Assembly: GCF_038446955.1 (NCBI RefSeq)
Contig: NZ_CP151803.1
Location: 4,092,001-4,156,000 of the forward strand
Direction of reading: 5' to 3'
Source: Pedobacter sp. FW305-3-2-15-E-R2A2
GTDB lineage: Bacteria > Bacteroidota > Bacteroidia > Sphingobacteriales > Sphingobacteriaceae
DNA length: 64,000 nt
Below, one piece after another: positions 17,748 through 26,034 of the stretch. The stretch's first letter is position 1, and every line of letters starts with the position of its first letter. The position numbers were made by a program, and so were the translations under genes. The notes beneath the pieces were generated by a model. It was given only the letters and a program-made list of their open reading frames with translations. It did no database searches and was not told where the DNA came from.

Positions 17748-20242
17748 GTGCGCCCGTAAAGGTTGCGTAATGAATGTCTCTTTAGCAAGAGACTAGACTA
17801 GGTTCCAAGTCTACTCCCGACCGACTTATCTGGAGGGGAAACCCAATAGGGAGTGTAGCATGTCGGTTGCAGCATGGCCGCTTTAATTGCCAAAGGCGAG
17901 TGCATCGCTGGGGAGAAAGACAGACACAAGGATGAAGCCTATACTGGCTGAACGATAGTTCAGTGGGGCATGTTGGACCTGTGACGAAAGGCAGTTGTAT
18001 TGTCACACCGTAGCTCTCTCATTTGACAGGTAGCCTTTGAGAGCATAGAACACCGCTACGGCACAACCTCAATAAGCGGAGAAAAGAACGAAAGTCGCAT
18101 CCGACAGTCTGTCGCGCTAAAAGTCATTACGAAACTAAACGGGGATTTCCTAAGTCGGGATGCCCATGAAAACAGGCTATGTATGAAGATACTGAATACC
18201 CGATATGGAAACGGAGCTTCCGTAGTAGTCCGAGCAGGGTAACACCCTGTACATGGCGAAGGGAAGCAGTTGTCAACCTAATACAAACTATGGAAAACGT
18301 GTGAGACGTATGAGAGATCCAGAGCAAGTATTAAACGCTTTATGCGAACATAGCAAAGATTCGGGTTACCGTTACGAAAGGCTTTACCGAATTCTGTTTA
18401 ATGAGGAAATGTTCTTCATTGCCTATCAGCGTAAATATGCCAATCAAGGCAATATGACGCCGGGCGCCGACGGCAGAACCGTCGACAGAATGAGCATTGA
18501 CCGCATTCAGAAACTTGTAGCAAGTCTGAGAGACGAATCGTATCAGCCTTATCCTGCCCGCCGGGTATATATCCCCAAAAAGAATGGAAAGAAACGCCCG
18601 CTGGGCATTCCATCTTTTGAGGATAAACTCGTGCAGGAAGTGGTACATATGATTCTGAAAGCCATCTATGAGGGGCAATTTGAAGACACGTCACATGGCT
18701 TCCGTCCCAACAGAAGCTGCCACACGGCATTAAGGGACATTAAGGTTACATTCAAGGGGACACGATGGTTCATTGAGGGCGATATCAAAGGCTTCTTTGA
18801 CAATATCAACCACAATGTAATGATCGATATCCTCAGAGAACGTATCTCTGATGAACGTTTCCTTCGTTTAATCCGTAAGTTCCTGAATGCTGGCTATATT
18901 GAGAACTGGACGTACAACAACACCTACTCGGGAACACCGCAAGGCGGAATCATTAGTCCTATCCTGGCTAACATCTACCTTGACAAGTTCGACAAGTATG
19001 TAAAAGAGTATGCAGAAAGTTTCAATAAAGGCAAAGCACGTAGACTAACCAGTGAGTATCAGCGTAACCGGAATCAGAGAAATGCATTAAGATGGAAACT
19101 GGAAGCGGAAACGGATGAAAACCGCAAAGCTGAACTGAAATTGAAAATGGCCGAAATGCGTAAGCAAATGCTGGATATTCCAGCAACAAGGGACATGGAT
19201 GACACGTTCAGAAGATTGAAGTACATAAGGTATGCTGATGACTTTCTCATCGGAGTAATCGGCAGCAAGGGAGAATATGAGAAAATCAAGGCTGATATTA
19301 CGACTTTTATGAGTGAAAAACTCAAATTGGAAATGTCTGAAGAGAAGACTTTGATTACCAGCGCACAAGAACCCGCAAAATTCCTTGGATACGAAATCAA
19401 TGCACGCCGGTCTATGGACCACACGCGTACACAATGTGGACTACAGCGCCGTCCCTGGTCAGGAACAATTGTCTTAAATTTATCTTACGAAACCGTACTT
19501 AAGCGACTTCAATCCTATAACGCTGTGCTTATCACACAAGTAGACAGGAAACAAACGCTTAAACCCTCGTCTCGCAAGTATATGGTGAATAGACAAGATG
19601 CAGATATCATGGCGCAATACAATCTTGAATTGCGGGGATTCTACAACTACTATTCCATCGCAGACAACATCAGCTATTGGGGATGGAAGTTCAATTACTT
19701 CATGAAATATAGCATGCTCAAAACGCTCGGCCGTAAGCACAAAAGAACCGTCGGACAAATACTTGAGAAGTATAAAGACGGGACGGATGTGGTCATCCCC
19801 TACAGGGATAATAAAGGCAACGGGAAACAAAGAGTGTGGTACAATGGTGGATTCAGATGTAAACGTTTCACAGATATCTACGAGGATAATCACTACGACA
19901 AGACACCCAACACCATGTATCTTCCTGCCCCCACACTTGTGGAAAGGCTCAAAGAGAGAAAGTGTGAACTATGCGATGTAGTGGGAGACCTCGTGATGCA
20001 TCACGTACGTAACATCAATCAGCTTAAAGATGACACCAGATGGAATGCAGTGATGATCAAACGCCACCGTAAAACCCTCGCAGTCTGTCACGATTGTGAT
20101 GCATTAATCCATAAAAGCTATGACAAGTAAAGTTATGTTGACAATGGAGAGCCGTATACATAGAGACATGTAAGTACGGTTCGGGGCTGGTTAGCAGAGA
20201 CTTACCACCGTAAGGTGGCAAAGCGCTGTTGGCCTAGCCTAC
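17748..20242 (+). mobile_element. Complete group II intron inserted in the recombinase gene
   Basis: The intron is about 2.5 kb. The 5' end is GTGCGCCCG, matching the GUGYG consensus. A roughly 500-base structured 5' region precedes the maturase gene. Domain V is the 34-base hairpin at 20149-20182, beginning GAGCCGTAT and ending GTACGGTTC. Domain VI follows, and the 3' end is CCTAC at 20242. The boundaries are supported independently because removal joins the recombinase coding phase exactly. All parts needed for splicing and mobility appear present, so this intron may be active. Confidence 0.9.
18253..20130 (+). CDS. ltrA: Group II intron reverse transcriptase/maturase with HNH endonuclease
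   Basis: This is a 625-residue intron-encoded protein. The reverse transcriptase palm motifs include RRVYIPKKNGKKRPLGIP, GFRPNRSCHTAL, GTPQGGIISPILANIYLD and the catalytic YADDF (IRYADDFLIG). A maturase X region follows (RGFYNYYSIADNISYWGW). The C-terminal H-N-H zinc domain reads CELCD, MHHVRNINQLKDD and CHDCDALIH, with paired Cys residues. The protein helps the intron RNA splice and retrohome, nicking target DNA with the HNH domain. It lies inside the intron, in the loop of the usual domain IV position. Confidence 0.95.
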   Translation: MAKGSSCQPNTNYGKRVRRMRDPEQVLNALCEHSKDSGYRYERLYRILFNEEMFFIAYQRKYANQGNMTPGADGRTVDRMSIDRIQKLVASLRDESYQPYPARRVYIPKKNGKKRPLGIPSFEDKLVQEVVHMILKAIYEGQFEDTSHGFRPNRSCHTALRDIKVTFKGTRWFIEGDIKGFFDNINHNVMIDILRERISDERFLRLIRKFLNAGYIENWTYNNTYSGTPQGGIISPILANIYLDKFDKYVKEYAESFNKGKARRLTSEYQRNRNQRNALRWKLEAETDENRKAELKLKMAEMRKQMLDIPATRDMDDTFRRLKYIRYADDFLIGVIGSKGEYEKIKADITTFMSEKLKLEMSEEKTLITSAQEPAKFLGYEINARRSMDHTRTQCGLQRRPWSGTIVLNLSYETVLKRLQSYNAVLITQVDRKQTLKPSSRKYMVNRQDADIMAQYNLELRGFYNYYSIADNISYWGWKFNYFMKYSMLKTLGRKHKRTVGQILEKYKDGTDVVIPYRDNKGNGKQRVWYNGGFRCKRFTDIYEDNHYDKTPNTMYLPAPTLVERLKERKCELCDVVGDLVMHHVRNINQLKDDTRWNAVMIKRHRKTLAVCHDCDALIHKSYDK

Positions 20243-20467
20243 TGAAAGAAATAGCAGACCTGTTCGGAATTGATAAAAAACTAACTTCTCATATTGCCCG
20301 TCATACTTTTGCTACTACGGTAATGCTGTTAAATGGAGTGCCGACCGAAAGTGTATCAAAGATGCTCGGCCATACCAATATTAGAACTACTCAGCACTAC
20401 GCAAAGATTCTGGATACAAAAGTCGGTGTTGACATGAATGAACTGAGGAAGAAAAGTTTTCTGAATT

Positions 20468-20929
20468 TTAGCTGATGCTATGCTTTTCAGATAAACACGG
20501 TTCTGCATAATCTAAAATGCCTGATTCTTGTAATTCAGTTAGTTTATTTTGAACAGAGGTGTAATTCAGAGCAAATGGAACATCAATTACAAAATACCCT
20601 TCATGGGCTTTCTCACTAGAACAACCTAAAGCATCAAACAGGCTTCTAATGTCATTAGTTTCTGTTGCAGAATCCAATATCACAACCTGTACCGTAGAAT
20701 TTCCAGAAGATTCTACGGTATATCTGTAAGTTAACCGTTCCTGATCTTCATCAAATTCTGCATATATAATATCATCGGCTGCCACACTGGGAGCATAAAA
20801 AGGAATACTATCGAGTTTGTACAATCCTTTCTCTTTATCAATAGTTACAGCCCACATTGTTTCAACGGTTTCCTGATCCAGCACGTTACTGTAAAATTGA
20901 AAAAGTACTTTAACCTCTTCTTCTGCCAT
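20468..20929 (-). CDS. DUF4265-like protein
   Basis: The 153-residue acidic protein resembles the DUF4265 family: an N-terminal strand VKVLFQFYSN, then ETVETMWAVTIDKEKGLYKLDSIPFYAP, and ADDIIYAEFDEDQERLTYRYTVESSGNSTV. The family has no known function and often occurs singly in accessory DNA. The stop overlaps the end of the recombinase exon on the other strand by 8 bp. It is followed 20-odd bases upstream by a small HTH gene on the same strand, so the two may be one transcript. Confidence 0.7.
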   Translation of the reverse strand: MAEEEVKVLFQFYSNVLDQETVETMWAVTIDKEKGLYKLDSIPFYAPSVAADDIIYAEFDEDQERLTYRYTVESSGNSTVQVVILDSATETNDIRSLFDALGCSSEKAHEGYFVIDVPFALNYTSVQNKLTELQESGILDYAEPCLSEKHSIS

Positions 20930-20951
20930 TCTGATCTATAGATAACTGAAT

Positions 20952-21164
20952 TTATGCTTTTTTGGAAGAAACCAATAAATCACCTGCTTCTACGTCCAAA
21001 TAAACGGCGATTTCAAACAGTTTTTTAATAGATGGCTGTGCCGAATTTGTACACCAACTGGAAACTGTTTCAGGTGCGATCTTTAAAGCATCTGCCAAAT
21101 CCTTGTTCGTCTTCTTTTTTTCAGCCAATACTGACTTAATGCGGTTATAAGTTATTTTACTCAT
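20952..21164 (-). CDS. Small XRE-type helix-turn-helix regulator
   Basis: The product has 70 residues from the preferred ATG at 21164 (MSKITYNRIK). Almost the entire length is one HTH_3 domain: IKSVLAEKKKTNKDLADALKIAPETVSSWCTNSAQPSIKKLFEIAVYLDVEAGDLLV, with NKDLAD and APETVSSW as the two helices. Such single-domain regulators often control the mobile element that carries them. It may regulate the DUF4265 gene after it or the divergent leader and gene on its other side. Confidence 0.8.
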   Translation of the reverse strand: MSKITYNRIKSVLAEKKKTNKDLADALKIAPETVSSWCTNSAQPSIKKLFEIAVYLDVEAGDLLVSSKKA

Positions 21165-21364
21165 ATAAACTGATGTACAACAAATATAGCACTCACGAAA
21201 CAATCATATTATTCATTTAAATAATGTATTACGTCAATATATTAATGTTATTTATTATTTAATTTGTGTTTTACATTACTAAATACTAAGTTTGATAAAA
21301 ATTGTTATTAATTAAATATTATACTTTTGTAATTCTAGTCACGAAAAATTAGGATTGCATACGA

Positions 21365-21595
21365 GCCTCGCAGCTAAATCTGGTAAATTTAATCTCAGCG
21401 AGCGTAAGTGTAGCATCCACCACCCTATAAATTAATAGGGCTGGTGCTCGCTTATGTATGTTGCTGAGATCCATTCCGAAAGGTTTGGTGGTTTACCAGA
21501 ACCTAGCTGCAACAGATTAAGCGAGTTACCAGCCCTATTTAAAAACAGCTGCGATAATTATTTAGTCCGGGGCTTGTTATTAAAACCCTTTAATA
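21365..21595 (+). promoter_or_regulatory. Structured leader, copy A, with alternative pairings
   Basis: This fills most of the 391-bp gap before the next gene. It has the same architecture as 60927-61204: GCCTCGCA, a CTGGTAA segment, AGxGTAAGT, then GGGCTGGTGCTCGCTTA (21438-21454). That last block can pair with upstream CACCACCCTAT and GCGAGC, or with downstream TTAAGCGAGTTACCAGCCC (21518-21536). The two pairings exclude each other, as in an RNA switch or attenuator. Outer arms ATCTCAGC/GCTGAGAT (21392-21399 and 21463-21470) close the first form. The ligand, if any, is unknown. Confidence 0.55.
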
Positions 21596-22195
21596 ATGAG
21601 CAACAAAAACAAACTTCGGTACAATCAGCTTACGGATAAGCAGATCTTAAACCCTCACACCTTCATTGCGGATTTTTGCAGATATGAAATTGACATAGAA
21701 GCCTTTCGCACACAAATCCATCACATGATCCGCTCGGCATGCAGCACAACTCAATATGGGAAAAGCGAAGAGTACTTTTATAAATACCGATGCTTACTTA
21801 AATTTTTAGAAGCTGGACACATCTTCTTTTGTAAGGGCACAAGATTCTCACTCCATTGTGAATCGTCCAACGCCTCACCATGTGCAAAAGACCTCACCCG
21901 TTATTACAATGTATTAATAAGCACCCATTTTAAAAGTCTTTCTGAGGAGGAGATCAAAAATACCCATTGCTTTTTTAAAGATTTTTTCAGTTTCCTCAGT
22001 CTGAACGAATGGCGGTTAATGTTGAGCAGGATTGTAGAATATGCCTATCGTCAGATTACCATTGACGAAGTTATTGAAGATGGAAGTGCAATGGTACTTG
22101 TGAAAGAGTATCTGGAAAAGCTGATAGAGGTCATCTATCTGATTGACATTACTCAAACAGTACTCTATGTAAGCAATACCACAACCGTAAACTAA
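21596..22195 (+). CDS. Uncharacterised protein, paralogue of 61205-61804
   Basis: The 199-residue helical protein is clearly related along its full length to the product at 61205-61804. Shared segments include the N-terminal NQLT-K-QI-NPH-F, IRSACS, a central HIFF--G--FS and a C-terminal block SRIVEYAYR with EKLIEV-YLID. It has conserved cysteines but no enzyme motif that I recognise. Both paralogues lie directly behind the same type of structured leader, which links the leader to the gene. A small HTH-like gene follows 27 bp later here. A regulatory role for a mobile element is possible but unproven. Confidence 0.6.
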   Translation: MSNKNKLRYNQLTDKQILNPHTFIADFCRYEIDIEAFRTQIHHMIRSACSTTQYGKSEEYFYKYRCLLKFLEAGHIFFCKGTRFSLHCESSNASPCAKDLTRYYNVLISTHFKSLSEEEIKNTHCFFKDFFSFLSLNEWRLMLSRIVEYAYRQITIDEVIEDGSAMVLVKEYLEKLIEVIYLIDITQTVLYVSNTTTVN

Positions 22196-22222
22196 CTTAC
22201 CTACACCCTTAAAACTAATGTT

Positions 22223-22489
22223 ATGAAAGAACAGATTAGCAAATACAGGATCAATGAATATTTGTACAACCTAAACGTATGGCAATACCGTAAAGCAATA
22301 CAACTTCTTCCAAACCTATTGGGCGTTTCCTTAAACACATTTCACAATTATAGGAAGATTCTGGTCGATGATGTTCAGGACATTCCTTACGAAAAAGTAG
22401 TCCTCATGGAACAATTGTTTGATTTTGAACCGGGAACACTGGCGAGGCAAAATCCAGAAGCCAGAAGCCTAAAAGAGCTCCTTCATTAA
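22223..22489 (+). CDS. Small HTH-like protein
   Basis: This 88-residue protein follows the previous gene by 27 bp and is likely co-transcribed. It looks like a divergent lambda-repressor-type fold: YRKAIQLLPNLLGVSLNTFHNYRKILVDDVQDIPYEKVVLMEQLFDFEPGTL, where LGVSLNTFHNYRK would be the recognition helix pair and the tail resembles the last helices of XRE proteins. No closer family is recognised. Confidence 0.55.
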   Translation: MKEQISKYRINEYLYNLNVWQYRKAIQLLPNLLGVSLNTFHNYRKILVDDVQDIPYEKVVLMEQLFDFEPGTLARQNPEARSLKELLH

Positions 22490-22892
22490 GCGTTAAACAT
22501 CTTACCGTCGTTTAGTGCAGAGGACAATTCCGTAAGTACCAAAGTAAAACCCAATTGGAGTAATGAGCGTTAGGGGTTTTGCAGGCCGAAAATGCGCGAG
22601 GGGAAATCCTTCTGTAAGATAACGCCATTCTAAACCTCTATCCTCCTGTTTTTACAACTTACCAAACATAGTATATAGAGGGAATCCCCTGTGGTATCCT
22701 AGTTTCACCCTTCTAACAGCCTTCAATACGCCAAAGGATCCCCGGAGGATCCTTGAAACCCGTCTAGCGATACCTTAGAGGGCATAAAGTAGGGCTCTGC
22801 CCAACTTCCGCTTGCTCCTTTGACTTGTCCTCAAATAAGCTTAGGTTACCTCGTTGAAAACGTGGAATTAATTCGACAACCACCAAAACAAT
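22490..22892. other. Non-coding stretch with inverted repeats
   Basis: I find no gene in these 400 bases. They hold several short hairpins, including a perfect AAGGATCC/GGATCCTT repeat at 22734-22754 with a 5-base loop, and a GGGGTTTTGC...GCGAGGGGAAATCC region near 22573-22609. It may be a transfer origin-like or RNA-coding segment of the mobile DNA, or decayed sequence. Confidence 0.3.
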
Positions 22893-22916
22893 AAAAGGCA
22901 TTCGAAGATGCCTTTT
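22893..22916. terminator. Bidirectional terminator hairpin
   Basis: The arms AAAAGGCATC-type and GATGCCTTTT close on a short TCGAA loop, between rightward non-coding DNA and the end of a leftward gene. Confidence 0.7.
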
Positions 22917-22946
22917 ATTAAAATTCGAGAATGAATCCATTTATCA

Positions 22947-23570
22947 TTAAGGAATAAAAATTTTGATATCCTCCCCGCTTTCTGTTATCACTACATCTTT
23001 ATGTTTGGTCAAGGATACTAGTCTTTCAACAAGTTCAATACCAAAGTATTTTTTAATGTAATAATACCCCTTATATTCTCCACTTAAATTGGTCACCAGA
23101 TCATTGATGGCGTAAACTTTAAAGAAATTAAAGAACATTGCCTTTACGATTCGACTCATCGGCCTTTTCTCATTGATCCATGCGGAGAGATTGGTTTTAT
23201 CGATACCCGTTTGAAAAGCTACATTTTTAAGTCTTATTTCATAGTGGTTCATGTGGAGCTGCACCCATTTACCATTTACCACCTCAGCTGGAGATTCTAC
23301 ATAAGGATGTGGATGGGCAAATACTTCATTGATGATATACCGTCCAAACAAATCCTTGGCAATAAAAACCAGTTCATCAAAAGTGTATATCTTTTCAGTA
23401 AGTGGTCTGTCTTGTTCTACTTTAACTGTCAAGCCTTCCTGTTCATAGGACAACACTGTAAAAAATAAATTGTCTTGCTTTAGATAATTAGACGCTTCAT
23501 TCTGCACGCGTACAATCGCATCCGGTGTTAGGACATCCGACAGTTTGTCCAAATTTCTGATTATTTCCAT
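22947..23570 (-). CDS. Hypothetical protein with internal HTH-like segment
   Basis: The 207-residue protein of unknown family has a soluble mixed N-terminal half. A segment near residues 125-160, LKNVAFQTGIDKTNLSAWINEKRPMSRIVKAMFFNFF, looks like an XRE-type DNA-binding unit (TGIDKTNLSAWINEKRPM). It stands alone on the minus strand, with a terminator behind it and a 340-bp AT-rich divergent region in front. It may be a regulator of its own region. Confidence 0.5.
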   Translation of the reverse strand: MEIIRNLDKLSDVLTPDAIVRVQNEASNYLKQDNLFFTVLSYEQEGLTVKVEQDRPLTEKIYTFDELVFIAKDLFGRYIINEVFAHPHPYVESPAEVVNGKWVQLHMNHYEIRLKNVAFQTGIDKTNLSAWINEKRPMSRIVKAMFFNFFKVYAINDLVTNLSGEYKGYYYIKKYFGIELVERLVSLTKHKDVVITESGEDIKIFIP

Positions 23571-23767
23571 AAATACTCGGCATTTGTATTCCGGAACCGA
23601 ACCGGGCTATAGTTCATACAAATTTACTTCAGAAGTTTGTAAATAGCAAACAATCAATCCGAAAAAGATAGCGTATCTAATTCTACTCAATAAAGATCAT
23701 TGCGCTAGCCATTTTTTTAAGCCAATCCATGATGATCCGCGGTTATAAATCATGATATCTTAATATT

Positions 23768-23787
23768 CTTTCTAATCTTTTAGAAAG
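23768..23787. promoter_or_regulatory. Inverted repeat in the 340-bp divergent spacer
   Basis: CTTTCTAA and TTAGAAAG form a perfect 8-base inverted repeat about 125 bp upstream of the PIN-like gene. The rest of the spacer 23571-23911 is AT-rich and non-coding. Confidence 0.3.
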
Positions 23788-23911
23788 ATAACATAAATCT
23801 CATTCATTCGGGCTCTATCGCCAAATAGAATGCTGTAGTTCAATCCTTTATTCCATCATATTATATAATGTATTTTATATATTTAAACAAAAAAATTTAA
23901 CAGTCTCTTAT

Positions 23912-25852
23912 ATGGAAGGAACTTTCAATCTTTTTAGGTTGAATTGCATGATGGATGATAACAAATCAAAAAATTATAATGCAATTATCACCTCTTTAAT
24001 TTTTGAGCTAATATATGAAAAAGGAAATACTGAAGTTTCAAGGGATGAATGCTATCGCTATCTGGTCGACACACTAAATATCAAAATTGAGCCTGATTTA
24101 TTTTATTCAATTTTAGAAAAAAACGATGACTTTATAGTTGTTTCGGGTTCTAACGATGTTTTGTTAAAACTGAAATCTGAGAAATACGAAGAAATTAATT
24201 CAAAGGTTTTAAATCATTCTATAGAATATTATATAGAGAAATTCATTAAGAAAAACACATTAGATCCAACTTTTAAAGACTCAATCCTAGATATATTATG
24301 TGAATCAATATATGAGAATGTGAACTCTTTTACATTAAGTGATATTAAATCTATACTTCCTAAAAGTCTTCACCATAAATTCAAAAAGGAAGAAATTGAA
24401 GTATTTAATCAATTTTTGGATGAAAATTACCATCAAAAAGATATTGCTCTATTTAATGTTTTCCTTAAAGCAGTTGAATTCGCAATTATAACTTCTGGTA
24501 AAGGGGTTAAACAGTTCACCAAAGATATTTTCCTTGGTAAGGAATATTGTTTAGATTCAAACATAATTTTCAGATTGCTTGGAGTTGGAGGAGAAGAAAG
24601 AAAAGACAGTTTATTAAAATTGATAGAATCGTGTATCCACCAGGGAATAAAATTCAAATATTGCATAGAAACATATCAAGAAGTCACTAGGAAAATAAAT
24701 TCAAGTATTGTAGAGATACAACACGGAACTGAGAACAACTCACTTCAAATACTTGAAGAATTAATTTCAGAAGGGGGAGTAGAATTCAACAATGGATTTA
24801 TTGTCCATTATGCTAATTGTAAACTGAAGAAAGAAGTTAAGTCTCCTGAACAATATCAAATGAAGCTGTTAGCGGATTTAAGAAGCTTGTTTAAAAAGTT
24901 CGAGATTGAGTCGATAGACGTCAAAATAAAGGCAGAAACGATTGATCATTGGCAAAAAAAATTATTTGATAAAAAAAAGGAATTGTTAAATGGTCATTCT
25001 CATTACACTAAGACTGCTGCAAAAGTAGATGCAAAAAATGTATTAGTTGTGAGACATTTAAGAGGCAATAATGACTATAATTATTCTGACATAAAGTCTT
25101 TCTATTTAACAACAGATCGTACTTTAAATCAAATAATGGCCAAAGAGAATAGTGAAAAAATAGCGGAAACAATATTGCCCTCTCAATTATATATTCTGCA
25201 TAACGCTCTTTCTGAGAATGAGGATGAGCGTGATTACAAGGCTTTTAATAAATTTCTAAAAAGGCGCACATCTGAGTTTAAATATAATGGCAAAGATGTT
25301 TTGACATATATTGATGAAGTAAGGCATTATACTACTCATACTGAAAGTATTAAAAATTTAATAAAAGCTTATTCAGATAAAAAATATGAACAATCATTAA
25401 AATCTACTCGTTCTCAGCCTGAATATAAGTCCATTAAAGAATTTGCTGAAACCCATCTTGATAAGATGTTTGAGACAACAAAACAAGGCAATACAATGTT
25501 TCAAGCTGCATTAGATAAGGCAATAATGGATATCGATAAGATTTTTAATAGGTCAAAAAATATGGTGAAAATCTTAGATGTTATTCTTACTATAGTTTTA
25601 ATACCCTTATCAATCTTATTATTAAAATCAATTACATCTAATTTAACAATAATCATTGGCGGGACATTAGTAATTGAATGCATAAAATTTTCAATTTCTA
25701 CTAAGACCAACTTATATTCAAGAATTTTCAAGGGATACTACTTGTGGTTAATTAAGAGATCAAATTTTTATAAACTCTATGGTGCAACCGACACTCAATA
25801 TATTAATAAAGCGAAGGAAAAGATAAAGGAGGATATAAACGTTTGGAAATAA
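23912..25852 (+). CDS. PIN-like nuclease protein with C-terminal membrane hairpin
   Basis: The 646-residue protein comes from an AT-rich gene unlike its housekeeping neighbours. After about 200 residues of predicted helices there is a PIN-like domain, about 210-400. The Asp is in EYCLDSNIIFRLLGV, acidic residues lie around YCIETYQEVTR, and FYLTTDRTL matches the last PIN strand with its Asp. A helical linker leads to two membrane segments (about 552-573 and 577-595) and a short tail ending in Lys-rich sequence. An RNase tethered to the membrane suggests an abortive-infection type effector, but this is inference. A start at 23945 (MMDD...) is also possible. Confidence 0.55.
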   Translation: MEGTFNLFRLNCMMDDNKSKNYNAIITSLIFELIYEKGNTEVSRDECYRYLVDTLNIKIEPDLFYSILEKNDDFIVVSGSNDVLLKLKSEKYEEINSKVLNHSIEYYIEKFIKKNTLDPTFKDSILDILCESIYENVNSFTLSDIKSILPKSLHHKFKKEEIEVFNQFLDENYHQKDIALFNVFLKAVEFAIITSGKGVKQFTKDIFLGKEYCLDSNIIFRLLGVGGEERKDSLLKLIESCIHQGIKFKYCIETYQEVTRKINSSIVEIQHGTENNSLQILEELISEGGVEFNNGFIVHYANCKLKKEVKSPEQYQMKLLADLRSLFKKFEIESIDVKIKAETIDHWQKKLFDKKKELLNGHSHYTKTAAKVDAKNVLVVRHLRGNNDYNYSDIKSFYLTTDRTLNQIMAKENSEKIAETILPSQLYILHNALSENEDERDYKAFNKFLKRRTSEFKYNGKDVLTYIDEVRHYTTHTESIKNLIKAYSDKKYEQSLKSTRSQPEYKSIKEFAETHLDKMFETTKQGNTMFQAALDKAIMDIDKIFNRSKNMVKILDVILTIVLIPLSILLLKSITSNLTIIIGGTLVIECIKFSISTKTNLYSRIFKGYYLWLIKRSNFYKLYGATDTQYINKAKEKIKEDINVWK

Positions 25853-25920
25853 CCATTTCAAAGCGTTGACTTTATTATACAAAATTTGCATTTTTACGTG
25901 ATAAGCATTTGCTGCAAAAA

Positions 25921-25954
25921 CGTATATAAAAAAAGGTAAGTGATTCGGTGAGTA
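25921..25954 (+). repeat. Direct repeat copy 2, candidate attachment site
   Basis: This is a 34-base near copy of 16599-16629 with the identical core GATTCGGTGAGTA (25942-25954). It lies between the PIN-like gene and the IS element. Confidence 0.4.
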
Positions 25955-26034
25955 CAATTGGAAAATGCAATATAGGGTACCTTCCAAATAACAAATCTTA
26001 GGTTCGAATATTTTAACATAGGTACTGTCTACTT

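Larger units (their letters stand above)
16753..20475 (+). pseudogene. Tyrosine recombinase gene, frameshifted and split by a group II intron
   Basis: This is a Bacteroidota-type integrase with an N-terminal arm-binding domain (FSLLFYLKKQKNYISGNVP), a SAM-like core domain and a catalytic domain. The HxxR motif is in HIARHTFATT, followed by MLGHTNIRTTQHYAKI with the catalytic His and Tyr. The box I arginine position reads TGLAYVDV, lacking Arg as in IntDOT-like enzymes. Two lesions are visible. A run of five T at 17540-17544 carries one extra base that moves the frame near VDVF. The coding sequence is also interrupted from 17748 to 20242 by a group II intron. Joining base 17747 to 20243 restores codon phase and gives NEYLKEIADLFG. 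The frameshift could be a sequencing error in the homopolymer; otherwise the enzyme is dead. Confidence 0.88.

Noticed and set aside
18127..19434. Minus-strand frames within the intron maturase gene
   Set aside because: They are antisense to conserved reverse transcriptase motifs.
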